This document shows positions 24,038 to 32,553 of a DNA stretch of 64,000 nt, one piece after another. Source of the stretch: Myxococcus hansupus (GTDB lineage: Bacteria > Myxococcota > Myxococcia > Myxococcales > Myxococcaceae); NCBI RefSeq assembly GCF_000280925.3, contig NZ_CP012109.1, forward strand, positions 3,058,501-3,122,500, written 5' to 3'. The notes beneath the pieces are model-generated. The model made no database searches, was not told the DNA's origin, and worked only from the letters and a program-made list of their open reading frames with translations. Position 1 is the first letter of the stretch. Each line of letters starts with the position of its first letter. The position numbers and the translations under genes were made by a program.

Positions 24038-25879
24038 CTATTCGAAGCGACTCACGGCGTAGACCACGGCGGTGTTGCTGACCGTGGCGCTGCCAGGGCC
24101 CGGGTCGCGGCCTTTTCGCCGGATGCCGCGGACCCCGTACTGCTCGACCATCTCCAGGCACACGGGGATGTAGTCCCCTCCACGGGTGTAGGCCTGGGTG
24201 AAGCGGCCGTAGACGCGGTCAGCGAAGATCAGCTCGCCCACGGCCTTGCCGGACGTGAGGGCTCCGAAGTTCGTGCTGAGTTCGACCTGGACGCGGCCCT
24301 CCCGGACGGGGACCGGTTCTCCAAAATCCTTCGCGTCGACGAAGATGAGGCCGGTTCTATCCCCGATTCGGATTCCGGCCTTCCTCATCGCCTCCACCGC
24401 GCCGGGCGGGCAGGGCTCTCCGGGCGGCGCCGTGCGCACCTGCGGGCCGCTGGGGCAACCCAGGCCCGAGCAGGCGGCGACGGCCACCATCGTCCGGGCC
24501 GCGGCCTTGAGGGCCCGCGCGCTGGAGGCGGGCTGCGGGGGAGTCGTCACGCTGTCGGGCATCTGCTTCACGGGGAGCTCTTCCTTCTTCGGGGGCGCCA
24601 CCTCGGCGGTGGCGGCCGCGAGGGTGGACCCAGGGCTGGGCAGGGTCGCGGCCTGCTCACTTTCCGGCGGGCCACCGGGCAAAGCCACTTCCCGGATGGC
24701 CTGGGGCATCTCGTCAGGTGTGGGCGCCGCCACCCAGTGCCACGTGCCCACCACGCACGCCAGTCCGGCGAACAGCACGGCCCACCGCGCGGCGTGGCGG
24801 CGCGCAGGCCCCCGGGGCGGCGAGGCGTCGGAAGCACACAGCTCCAGTGGCGCCTTGTGGGGCAGGGGGCCTCGCCTGGGCGCGGCCCAGTGGGCGTCAC
24901 CCGCCTCGACCCACATCACCAGCGCGGCGTCGTTGTCGTCCTCGGACCTGGCGCCGAGGGTGGGAGCCTCGGCACCCTGCCGCCACTCGCACAAGGGCGC
25001 GTCCCAGGTCGCGTCCGCGGTCGCGAGCGCATGCTCCACGTCGACAGTCAGCGCCGCCGCGCTCCCTCGGGCTTCGGCATCCTTCGCCAGCATCCGCAGG
25101 CACAGCTCGCTCAGCGCTGCGGGCACGCGTGGGTTCACCGCGTGGGGAGCGCGAGGCACCTCGGAGATGACGGCCTCGACCTCCGAGGGCGTCACCACGT
25201 CCAGGAAGGGAGGGCGGCCAGTGAGCATCCAGTAGAGGACGACCCCCAGCGCGTAGACGTCATCGGCGGGGCCACACCGGTACTTCGGGCACGTGGCGCT
25301 GCTGCTGCCTCTGCGAAACGCCAGCGCCTCCGGGCTGCGGTAACGCAGGGTGCCCGGTGGCAGGACGCCCTGGGTGATGCGAGGCGCTCCAGCGAAGTCT
25401 CCCACGCCGAAGTCGACCAGGACGGGCTCCCCGTCCGACTCCCGCACCATGACGTTGGACTCCTTGAGGTCGCGATGCACGACGCCCGCCGCGTGCGTGG
25501 CCTCCAGCCCCAGGGCCATGCCGCGCAGCAGCCGTGCCACCTGCCGCGCGCTGGGGTTCTCCTCTTCCACCCACTGGTGCAGCGTCCGCCCTCGAACGCA
25601 TTCCATCGCCAGGTAGAACAGCCGCGGCGCTTCGCCCGGGTATTTGCCACAGGCACGAAAGCCCACGACGTTGGGGTGGCGCAGCCGCAAGAGGATGGCG
25701 CATTCGCGCTCCGGCCACCCAGCCATCTGCTGGAGGTCCTGGAGCTTGAGCGCGACCTCCTCTCCGTCGCGCATCGCGAGGTACACGTCTCCGCACGCGC
25801 CGCTGCCCAGTCGCTTGCCCAGGGCAAAGCCCGCGATGCGTGTCCCCGGCGAAGCTTCTCGCCTCTGCGCTGCCGCCAT
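24038..25879 (-). CDS. Receptor-type Ser/Thr protein kinase
   Basis: 613 residues. The Hanks-type kinase domain has GSGACGDVY (Gly loop, 25-33), VALKL (Lys45), HRDLKESNV (Asp137; usually HRDLKPEN) and DFG at 156-158, so it should be active. One transmembrane helix at about 365-383 (WAVLFAGLACVVGTWHWVA) separates it from a ~230-residue extracytoplasmic part with several Cys (CSGLGCPSGP, GEPCPPGAVEAMRKAG) and a C-terminal domain that recurs in myxobacterial kinases. This suggests envelope sensing. GGGAG lies 6 nt before the ATG at 25879; the frame opens 12 codons earlier. It is upstream of, and likely co-transcribed with, the DUF2381 gene. Confidence 0.9.
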   Translation of the reverse strand: MAAAQRREASPGTRIAGFALGKRLGSGACGDVYLAMRDGEEVALKLQDLQQMAGWPERECAILLRLRHPNVVGFRACGKYPGEAPRLFYLAMECVRGRTLHQWVEEENPSARQVARLLRGMALGLEATHAAGVVHRDLKESNVMVRESDGEPVLVDFGVGDFAGAPRITQGVLPPGTLRYRSPEALAFRRGSSSATCPKYRCGPADDVYALGVVLYWMLTGRPPFLDVVTPSEVEAVISEVPRAPHAVNPRVPAALSELCLRMLAKDAEARGSAAALTVDVEHALATADATWDAPLCEWRQGAEAPTLGARSEDDNDAALVMWVEAGDAHWAAPRRGPLPHKAPLELCASDASPPRGPARRHAARWAVLFAGLACVVGTWHWVAAPTPDEMPQAIREVALPGGPPESEQAATLPSPGSTLAAATAEVAPPKKEELPVKQMPDSVTTPPQPASSARALKAAARTMVAVAACSGLGCPSGPQVRTAPPGEPCPPGAVEAMRKAGIRIGDRTGLIFVDAKDFGEPVPVREGRVQVELSTNFGALTSGKAVGELIFADRVYGRFTQAYTRGGDYIPVCLEMVEQYGVRGIRRKGRDPGPGSATVSNTAVVYAVSRFE

Positions 25880-26078
25880 GCCGTCTCCCAGGAGCTTCCC
25901 ACCCGGCGGGTCCAACCTCGAATGTCACTCGACGCGAGCACGACCCTGCCGGGAGGATGCCGTTCCCGTGGCTGACGGGGAAGGCCAAAATGCTTCCTCA
26001 TGAGTGGGCCTGAAAGGTTTAGGGCCACATGACGCCACCCGCGGCCACCGGGCTTTGGGCTAGGCTGCCGGGCGAGCC

Positions 26079-26417
26079 ATGGACGAAGAACTGGGAGCGA
26101 CTTTTGGAAAGGCCGTGCGCGAGGCGCGAGCGCGGCTGGGGTTGACGCAGGCCGAAGTGGCGGCGCTGTTGGACATGCACCCCATGGTCTACAGCCGGAT
26201 GGAGCGGGGGAAGATGCTGCCGCGGGTGTCCACGCTCCGGAAGGTGGCCATGGTGCTGCGCACCTCCACGGATGAGCTGCTGGGGCTCTCCCGCGAGGGC
26301 CGGCCGGGCGCCAGGAAGCAGTCCTCGCTGCAGCGGAGGTTGGCGACGCTCTCGGAAGGTCTGGACGAAGAGAAGCTCAAGGCGCTCGTCGTGATGGCGA
26401 GCGCCCTGTCTCGTTAG
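26079..26417 (+). CDS. XRE-family helix-turn-helix regulator
   Basis: 112 residues with an N-terminal HTH_3 DNA-binding domain: FGKAVREARARLGLTQAEVAALLDMHPMVYSRMERGKMLPRVSTLRKVAMVL. The tail (about residues 70-112) is helical and may mediate dimerisation. No sensor domain is evident. It converges on the kinase-like gene at 26433, only 15 nt away. TAGGCT ends 12 nt before the ATG, the leaderless-type layout seen elsewhere here. A 17-bp inverted repeat just upstream of the neighbouring kinase-like gene is a possible target (inference). Confidence 0.88.
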   Translation: MDEELGATFGKAVREARARLGLTQAEVAALLDMHPMVYSRMERGKMLPRVSTLRKVAMVLRTSTDELLGLSREGRPGARKQSSLQRRLATLSEGLDEEKLKALVVMASALSR

Positions 26418-26432
26418 CGTCGGGGACGGGCC

Positions 26433-27602
26433 TCAGGTGTCCTTGGGGCCGCGCCCTGGCAGTTCGTGGGACTCGAGGCCCGAGGGAAAGAGGCTCTCGT
26501 CGAGCAGCTCGACCTCGTCGCGCACCGCGCTGGCGTCGCTGATGAGCCGCGCCAGTTCATCCGCCACGTCGGCCCTTCCGAAGGGGCGGCCCGTGCGGCG
26601 GATGGCCTGGACGAGGCACTCCCGGAGCGCCAGGCACACTGCTCCCGCCGAGCCGAAACGCTTCGACACGTCCTTGTGCAGCATGCCGTGAAGGACGGCC
26701 CGCACGTCGTGCGGCAGGCTCGCGGCGGCTCGCTCGACGTCCTGGGGGCCATGGTCCTCCATCGCCATCAGCATCTGCGTGAGCGGCAGGGAAGGGGGCT
26801 CCTCCAGTCGCAGTTCCCGTGACTTCGCGCGCGGTGGCTCCAGCGAGTCGGGCGCGGCGGCGAACAGGTGTCTCCCCGTGGCCAGCTCCAGCAGCACCAG
26901 CCCCAGCGAGAAGAGGTCCGAGGCGGAGGTCAGCGTCGTGCCCGCGAGGTACTCCGGCGAGGCATAGGCCACGTCGCCCTTGAGCAAGGCCCCGGCGGTC
27001 TCCTCCCTCCCAATCAGGTGCGAATAGGCCACGCCAAAGTGCGTCAGCTTCACCTCGCCCGTTCGCGCGACCCGCACGTTGCGCGGGCTGACATCGCGAT
27101 GAATCAGCCCCAGGGAGCGGCCCTGCTCATCCTTGAGCGAGTGAGCGTGATGCAGGGCGTCCGCCAGCTCCGCGGCGACATGGAGCGCGAAGGCCAGGGA
27201 CACCGGCCTTCCGCGCATGGCCATCAGATTCAGGACGGTCTCCAGTGAGGGGCCGTTCACGTGCTCCATGATGATGTACGGCCTGCCCCGGTGGATCTTG
27301 AAGTAGTGCACCTGGGCGATGGTGGGATGGTGGAGCCGGTAGGCCAGTTGCACTTCCTCCACCAGCCGGTGCCGGCGCGCGGAGCTGGCGGGGCTGCGCA
27401 CTCGCTTGATGACGACGGGGCCCGAAAGCCCGTGCCGCTGGTAGCGGTCGGCCAGGAGCAACTCCTCCCCGTTGGCACGTCGCTCCAGCGTGCGGACGAA
27501 TTCGAACCGCGTGTGCTCCACGGAGAAGAGCACATGCCTCCGTTCGAACCTGATGATGGAGGGGTGGTCCCGGGTGGTGGTCGTGGGGTGCTGAGAGGCC
27601 AA
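26433..27602 (-). CDS. Ser/Thr kinase-like protein with HFG in place of DFG (candidate pseudokinase)
   Basis: 389 residues, cytoplasmic, no membrane helix. The kinase fold is clear: VVIKR (Lys66), RGRPYIIMEHVNGPSL hinge, HRDVSPRNV (168-176) and SPEYLAGTTLTSASDLFSLGLVLLELATG. However, the metal-binding DFG is HFG (LTHFGVAYS, residues 188-190), and the Gly loop region (ERRANGEELLLADRY) is degenerate. Without the DFG Asp, catalysis is expected to be lost or altered, so this may be a scaffold or regulator. The TTG start at 27602 has AGGAG 8 nt upstream. A palindrome ACCTAA-N5-TTAGGT precedes it. Confidence 0.86.
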   Translation of the reverse strand: MASQHPTTTTRDHPSIIRFERRHVLFSVEHTRFEFVRTLERRANGEELLLADRYQRHGLSGPVVIKRVRSPASSARRHRLVEEVQLAYRLHHPTIAQVHYFKIHRGRPYIIMEHVNGPSLETVLNLMAMRGRPVSLAFALHVAAELADALHHAHSLKDEQGRSLGLIHRDVSPRNVRVARTGEVKLTHFGVAYSHLIGREETAGALLKGDVAYASPEYLAGTTLTSASDLFSLGLVLLELATGRHLFAAAPDSLEPPRAKSRELRLEEPPSLPLTQMLMAMEDHGPQDVERAAASLPHDVRAVLHGMLHKDVSKRFGSAGAVCLALRECLVQAIRRTGRPFGRADVADELARLISDASAVRDEVELLDESLFPSGLESHELPGRGPKDT

Positions 27603-27621
27603 GGGCGGCTCCTGGATATAA

Positions 27622-27638
27622 ACCTAAGAGGATTAGGT
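27622..27638. promoter_or_regulatory. 17-bp palindrome upstream of the kinase-like gene
   Basis: ACCTAAGAGGATTAGGT is a perfect 6-bp inverted repeat around GAGGA, in an AT-rich patch unusual here (GATATAAACCTAAG). It lies about 20 nt upstream of the TTG start at 27602, where a repressor could block initiation. The XRE regulator encoded on the other side of the kinase gene is a plausible binder. Confidence 0.5.
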
Positions 27639-27844
27639 GTAGATAAGCACCAAGCGGGCCTGGAGCGGAAGCGGGTCCCGGTGCGGGGTGCCCGGCAGGA
27701 TTTTTCCGCTGGCCTTCGTGTCAGCGGACGGGCTCTTGTCAGGAGCCGGGGCCTTTTCTCGTCGTGAGCCGCCGGACGCCACCGGTGTGCCCGGGACTCC
27801 GCGACAAGCGGCCCCGTGAATGCACGACCGAGGAGAACACCCGG

Positions 27845-28621
27845 ATGGACACGGAGCTGCAGGGCAGAGGCGTCCTGGTCACGGGCGGCGCTGGAGGCAT
27901 CGGCACCGCCCTGGTCCACACCTTCGCGGAAGAAGGCGCGAAGGTCGCGGTGCACTACCACTCCAGTACCGAGAAGGCCCAGGCACTGGCGCGCGAGGTC
28001 GGCGGCGCCGCGGTGCGCGCGGACCTGACGGTGGAGTCAGACGTGGACGCGCTCGTCCCCGCGGCGGTGGCCGCGCTGGGGCGGCTGGACGTGCTGGTGT
28101 GCAACGCGGGCGTCTGGCCCGCCCCGGATGAGCCCCTCTGGGAGATGTCCCTGACGCGCTGGCGCCGCACGCTGGCGGAGAACCTGGACAGCGTCTTCCT
28201 GTGTTGCCGCGCCTTCCTCCGGCACGTGGCCACCACGAAGACGGGCAACATCGTCATCATCAGCTCCACCGCGGGGCTGTTCGGTGAAGCAGGCCATGCC
28301 GACTACGCCGCCGCCAAGGGCGCGCTGGCGAGCGGCTTCCTCAAGAGCCTCAAGAACGAACTGGGCCGCATCGCGCCCCTGGCCCGCGTCAACGTCGTGT
28401 GCCCGGGATGGACGGCGGTGGACCGCAGCCGCGACAAGCTGGCGCAGCCGGGCTTCGTCGAGCGCGTCACGCGGACGATGCCGCTGCGCAAGGTGGCCGA
28501 GCCCGTGGATGTGGCGCGAATGGTGGTGTCGCTCGCGTCGGACCGAATCTCCGGACACGTGACCGGTGAAGTCGTCACGGTGGCCGGAGGCATGGAAGGA
28601 AGGGTGTTGCATGACGACTGA
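27845..28621 (+). CDS. Short-chain dehydrogenase/reductase
   Basis: 258 residues of the classical SDR family: cofactor motif [14 protein letters not shown]-type motif VLVCNAGVW, catalytic Ser in IISSTAG, and Tyr/Lys in YAAAKGAL. Ends with the substrate-side loop AGGMEGR. An NAD(P)-dependent oxidoreductase in the cytoplasm, FabG-like in length, substrate unknown. The ATG at 27845 follows GAGGAG by 9 nt. The next gene, a methyltransferase, starts 11 nt before its stop, so the two are coupled and probably act in one small modification pathway. Confidence 0.9.
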   Translation: MDTELQGRGVLVTGGAGGIGTALVHTFAEEGAKVAVHYHSSTEKAQALAREVGGAAVRADLTVESDVDALVPAAVAALGRLDVLVCNAGVWPAPDEPLWEMSLTRWRRTLAENLDSVFLCCRAFLRHVATTKTGNIVIISSTAGLFGEAGHADYAAAKGALASGFLKSLKNELGRIAPLARVNVVCPGWTAVDRSRDKLAQPGFVERVTRTMPLRKVAEPVDVARMVVSLASDRISGHVTGEVVTVAGGMEGRVLHDD

Positions 28622-29402
28622 ATCGGACGTGCGGAAGTACAACCGCGAGGCGTGGAATCACCAGGTGGCCACGGGCAACAAGTGGACGCTTCCCGTGAGC
28701 CCGGAGGTCATCGCGGCCGCGCGGCGGGGCGACTGGAGCGTGGTCCTCACCCCGACGAAGCCCGTTCCGCGCGAGTGGTTCGGTGACATCCAGGGCAAGG
28801 ACCTCCTGTGCCTCGCGGGCTCGGGTGGGCAGCAGGCCCCGGTGTTCGCGGCGGCGGGCGCCCGGGTGTCGGTGCTGGACAACTCCCCCGCGCAGCTCGG
28901 CCAGGACCGCCTGGTGGCGGAGCGCGAGGGCCTGGCGCTGCGGCTGGTGGAGGGCGACATGCGCGACCTCTCCGCCTTCGAGGACGCGAGCTTCGACCTC
29001 ATCTTCCACCCGTGCTCCAACTGCTTCGTGGACGCGGTGCGCCCCGTGTGGCGTGAGGCGGCGCGCGTGCTGCGTCCTGGCGGTGTGCTGCTGTCCGGCT
29101 TCACCAACCCCGTGAACTACCTGTTCGACCTGGCCTTGGAGAAGCAGGGCATCTTCACGTTGAAGTACCGGATGCCCTATTCGGACTTCACCAGCCTGTC
29201 CGACGAGGAGCGCCGCCGCTTCACGGATGCGAACGAGCCGCTCTGCGTGGGCCACTCCTTGGAGGACCAGATTGGCGGACAGGTGGACGCGGGGCTCGCC
29301 GTCGTCGGCTTCTTCGAGGACTCGTTCGGTCCGGAAGATGCCCTGTCGCGGTACTACAACGGCTTCATCGCCACCCGCGCGGTGAAGCTCCCCACGCGGT
29401 AG
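28611..29402 (+). CDS. Class I SAM-dependent methyltransferase
   Basis: 263 residues. Methyltransferase_11-type core: [28 protein letters not shown] (SAM site), GDMRDLSAF (acidic loop) and the [12 protein letters not shown] region. The N-terminus ([12 protein letters not shown]) is typical of small-molecule methyltransferases. The substrate is not identifiable. Its ATG overlaps the end of the SDR gene, with translation coupled. No terminator is obvious after its stop. Confidence 0.88.
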   Translation: MTTESDVRKYNREAWNHQVATGNKWTLPVSPEVIAAARRGDWSVVLTPTKPVPREWFGDIQGKDLLCLAGSGGQQAPVFAAAGARVSVLDNSPAQLGQDRLVAEREGLALRLVEGDMRDLSAFEDASFDLIFHPCSNCFVDAVRPVWREAARVLRPGGVLLSGFTNPVNYLFDLALEKQGIFTLKYRMPYSDFTSLSDEERRRFTDANEPLCVGHSLEDQIGGQVDAGLAVVGFFEDSFGPEDALSRYYNGFIATRAVKLPTR

Positions 29403-29542
29403 GTCGTGGGGCAGGGGAGCCGGCGCGAAATGGCATTCGCTTCAGCGGATTTAACCTTTCGCGCCGCGCGGGGTTTTTCAGGGCATGAGGCGCCGGGAAG
29501 GCCGGTTTCCGGCGCCTCCGTCAACCTGAGGAGCCCACCACC

Positions 29543-29941
29543 ATGAAGCTCATGACCACGCTGCGTTCCGTTGCCGTTGCCTCGCTGTTCCTCGCCGCTC
29601 CCGTGCTGGCCCAGACGGCCACGCCCGAGTCCGCCAATCCCCCCGCCGAGGGCAAGGGATACGGAGGGCACCACCGGCACAAGGGCAAGAAGCACGGCCA
29701 CAAGATGGCCCGCATGGCGGAGCGGATGGACAAGGCCGTGGCGGAGGGGCGGCTGACCCAGGCCCAGGCGGACCAGTTCAAGGCGGAGGGCAAGCAGCTC
29801 CGGGAGGAGCTCCAGGCCCAGCGCGAGGCCGCTGGCGGCAAGCTCTCCGACGCGCAGAAGGACGAGGCGCGCGCGAAGATGCGCGCCTTCAAGGCGAAGG
29901 TGAAGGAGGCCATGCACGCCAACGCGCCGCAGAAGACGTAG
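29543..29941 (+). CDS. Small His/Lys-rich exported protein, Spy/CpxP-like in appearance
   Basis: 132 residues. Signal peptide MKLMTTLRSVAVASLFLAAPVLA with cleavage before QTATP. The mature part begins with a His/Lys/Gly-rich stretch (GYGGHHRHKGKKHGHK) that could bind metals, followed by a long amphipathic helix region (MAERMDKAVAEGRLTQAQADQFKAEGKQL) reminiscent of Spy/CpxP-type periplasmic chaperones or metal-stress proteins, without their diagnostic LTxxQ repeats. AACCTGAGGAG precedes the ATG. No partner is obvious in the neighbourhood. Confidence 0.75.
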   Translation: MKLMTTLRSVAVASLFLAAPVLAQTATPESANPPAEGKGYGGHHRHKGKKHGHKMARMAERMDKAVAEGRLTQAQADQFKAEGKQLREELQAQREAAGGKLSDAQKDEARAKMRAFKAKVKEAMHANAPQKT

Positions 29942-30054
29942 TTTCTGAATCATGACAGGGGGCCCGCCACCCAGGCCCGCCATCGCGAATCATGGCGGCG
30001 GGTGGGGCGGCTGGCGCAGAATGGGCGGACCCGACGTCCTGGACGAGGTCCCCC

Positions 30055-30927
30055 ATGCGCGTATCCCTGGTTATGACGTTCGCCGTTCTCCTGCTTGGGT
30101 GCGGAGCGCACGCGGGCCGTGCGCGGTTGCAGGACGCGGTGCCCCTCCCGGATGACGCGGAGTTGATCCGGGTCCAGTCGCGCGCGATGTCCATCTACGA
30201 CACGGTGCGCGCGGCGGCCTTCGCCACCGAACAGATGCGCGTCCAGGGGGATGGAGACGCCGACCCGGGGGAGTGGTTCTTCACCGTGCCGCTCGAGGAC
30301 GGCTGGTACTCCCTCTTCGGCGTGTTGGATGGCGCGGGGACCTTCACCCCGGCGCACGCCTACAAGGCGCCGCTGGAAGACGCCGAGCAGGTGGAGCCGC
30401 TGGCGCTGGAGGCGCTTCCCAGGGACTTCAGTCCCGAGGCCCGCGCGGTCCAGGCGTCGATGGTTGCGAGCGTGGAGGCCTTCCAGCGGCACACCATCAG
30501 CCCCGTCGTGGTCCTGGAGGACGACGGCGACATCTCCGTGTACGTGCTCCAGGGTTCGATGGACGCGACGCGCTTCGCCCTCGGCGGCGACATGCGCTTT
30601 CGCTACGGCCCGGACGGATTCACGCAGCGGGAGGCGGTGAAGCTGCACTCTCGCGTCTTCGACATCGACACCCGGCCTCGTCAGAAGGGGGAGCTGTATG
30701 AGGGCTCGGCCCACGACCACGTCCTCTTCGGGGGGCCCCTGGAGACGGAGTTGGCGATGGTCATGCTCTACCCGGAGCTGGGACTGGTGGCGGTGGTGCA
30801 TCCCTCGCACCCCGTCGCGTACGTCCTCACGCCCAGCGGGGCCATTCGGGTGATGACCCAGGCGCCCGCTCAGCGCAGGGTGCTGCAGCCGGACGGGACG
30901 TTCGCGCCCATCGACAGCGACACGTAG
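30055..30927 (+). CDS. Putative lipoprotein, unknown function
   Basis: 290 residues. Lipoprotein signal peptide with lipobox LLLGC (Cys16), so it is membrane-anchored in the periplasm or outer membrane. The body is mixed alpha/beta with no motif I recognise; notable stretches are GEWFFTVPLEDGWYSLFGVLDGAGTFTPAHAY and HDHVLFGGPLETELAMVMLYPELGLVAVVHPSHP. Frame open 21 codons earlier, but the signal peptide fixes the ATG at 30055, with GACGAGGT about 9 nt upstream. Converges on the ChaN-like gene with only 6 nt between the stops. Confidence 0.78.
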   Translation: MRVSLVMTFAVLLLGCGAHAGRARLQDAVPLPDDAELIRVQSRAMSIYDTVRAAAFATEQMRVQGDGDADPGEWFFTVPLEDGWYSLFGVLDGAGTFTPAHAYKAPLEDAEQVEPLALEALPRDFSPEARAVQASMVASVEAFQRHTISPVVVLEDDGDISVYVLQGSMDATRFALGGDMRFRYGPDGFTQREAVKLHSRVFDIDTRPRQKGELYEGSAHDHVLFGGPLETELAMVMLYPELGLVAVVHPSHPVAYVLTPSGAIRVMTQAPAQRRVLQPDGTFAPIDSDT

Positions 30928-30933
30928 TCCGCC

Positions 30934-32469
30934 TCAGAGGCCCAGGCGCTCCGCCCAATGGAAGTACGCGGCGCGAGGATCCACGAAGGGGTCCCGGAAC
31001 AGCGCCTGGACCTCCGCCTTGTCGACCTGACCCGCGTCGAAGGCCTGGTACAGCCCGTCGCCGAGCAGGTAGCCCAGCGCATGGCTGACGCCATGGAACA
31101 GGCGGTCCTTGCGCAGGGGGAGGAGCTTCACGGCCTCCTCGGGGGCTTCCGACTCCGTGGCCTTGTGCGCCAGGACGAAGGCGGCGATCTGCCGGTCCAC
31201 GCCACGGCTCTCACCGAAGCGCTTCGCCCACTCCGCGACGCCCAGGCAGGTGCGCCGGGGGTTGACGAGCTTCGAGCCGAAGAAGCCCAGCGCCTCTTCC
31301 AGGCAGCGCGCGTAGAAGGCCTCCGACGCGTTGCGAGGCGCGTCCATGGCGTCACCCACGGCGCAGTGACGGACGAAGTGCGCCGCCTCCTCCGCCGCGT
31401 GGTTCAGGGACAGCGACGCGAGGTAGGCCATTCGCGCGCGTGGGATGTAGCTGCTCTCACGCGACAGGATGTGCCGGCGGAGCTGGGCGAGCTCGGTTTG
31501 AGTGAAGCGTCCGCGCCGTTGGATGCGCGCCAGGACGTCGCCGTCCGCGGCGGTGACCACGTCCACGGTGTCCAACGCCCGGCCCACGGACACGCCCGCG
31601 AGCCGGCCGATCAACGAGGACATCTCCCGGAAGCGCTCCGCGGCGCCACGGTCGAGCAGGGGGGCGTCGCCGGCCTCCGCCTCCAGGTAGTCCAGGAAGC
31701 TCTGCTGGCACACGACGGGCGACGCGTTCATCAGGCACAGGGCGCCGTCCGCGAGTTCCACGGCCTCCACGGCGCCCGCGCGGCCCTCTCGCGCCAGCCG
31801 CCACCAGATGCCTTCGGCGTTCTGGTACAGGATGAGTCCCTTGCGCGTCTCCGCGCCCAACGCGCGCTCCACCTGCGCGGGGAGGTGGCAGGGCGCGACG
31901 TGGTACTGGCCCACCAGCACCATGACGAGGGGCCTGTCGGACGCGCGGGCGGCGCGGGCGATGCGCTCGGCCGCGTACGCATCCCGCAGCTCCAACGAAC
32001 GTTCGCCCTGGGCCCGGCGGTCGATGCCCACCACCTCCAGCTTGTGCTTGCGCGCGAAGGCGAGCAGGGCGCGTGAACCGGAGCCGGTGCCCGGGCCCAG
32101 CTTCGCCAGCAGGGAGCGCTCCGTGATTCGGCCCGCCCGCCACGCATCCACCGTGGCCTGGTGACGGCCTTCCACGCACTCGAGCGCCATGATGACGCGG
32201 CGGCCCGAGGCCACGGCCCGCTCCACCAGTGTGAGGTACGTTTCCTGCGCGAGCGGGAGCGTGTGGTAGTCGCCGACGTAGACCACGTCCGCGGCCTGCA
32301 CCTGCTGGTACACGGCGGGCAGGGTGGTGAGGTTCCGATAGGCCGTGGTGCGCCGCCGGAAGCGGGCCTCGTAGGCACGGAAGGATGCCGTCTGTCCGTC
32401 CACCACTCGGGCGATTTGCGCGCGCTGGCGTCGGAACAGGGCGAGGTGCAAGGCGAGCGAAGCGCGCAT
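30934..32469 (-). CDS. ChaN-like protein with C-terminal helical extension
   Basis: 511 residues. The first ~260 match the ChaN/TIKI-like fold: VVYVGDYHTLPLAQETYLTLVERA, RRVIMALECVEGRHQATVDAWRAG, and VMVLVGQYHVAPCHLPAQV. In bacteria ChaN-type proteins bind haem and are linked to iron uptake. The second half, mostly helical, is not something I recognise. Unlike typical ChaN it has no lipoprotein signal, so it may be cytoplasmic. The ATG at 32469 has GAGGGA 12 nt upstream; the frame is open to a TTG at 32481. It is divergent from a TonB-dependent receptor gene 84 bp away, consistent with a joint role in iron or haem uptake (inference). Confidence 0.75.
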   Translation of the reverse strand: MRASLALHLALFRRQRAQIARVVDGQTASFRAYEARFRRRTTAYRNLTTLPAVYQQVQAADVVYVGDYHTLPLAQETYLTLVERAVASGRRVIMALECVEGRHQATVDAWRAGRITERSLLAKLGPGTGSGSRALLAFARKHKLEVVGIDRRAQGERSLELRDAYAAERIARAARASDRPLVMVLVGQYHVAPCHLPAQVERALGAETRKGLILYQNAEGIWWRLAREGRAGAVEAVELADGALCLMNASPVVCQQSFLDYLEAEAGDAPLLDRGAAERFREMSSLIGRLAGVSVGRALDTVDVVTAADGDVLARIQRRGRFTQTELAQLRRHILSRESSYIPRARMAYLASLSLNHAAEEAAHFVRHCAVGDAMDAPRNASEAFYARCLEEALGFFGSKLVNPRRTCLGVAEWAKRFGESRGVDRQIAAFVLAHKATESEAPEEAVKLLPLRKDRLFHGVSHALGYLLGDGLYQAFDAGQVDKAEVQALFRDPFVDPRAAYFHWAERLGL

Positions 32470-32553
32470 GGAGTGCCGCAATCCCTCGCACGGCGCCGTG
32501 GACCCGGCAAAAAAACGGCGGCCCCGGGTGTCGGGTGCGTTCCTTGACTGTGC

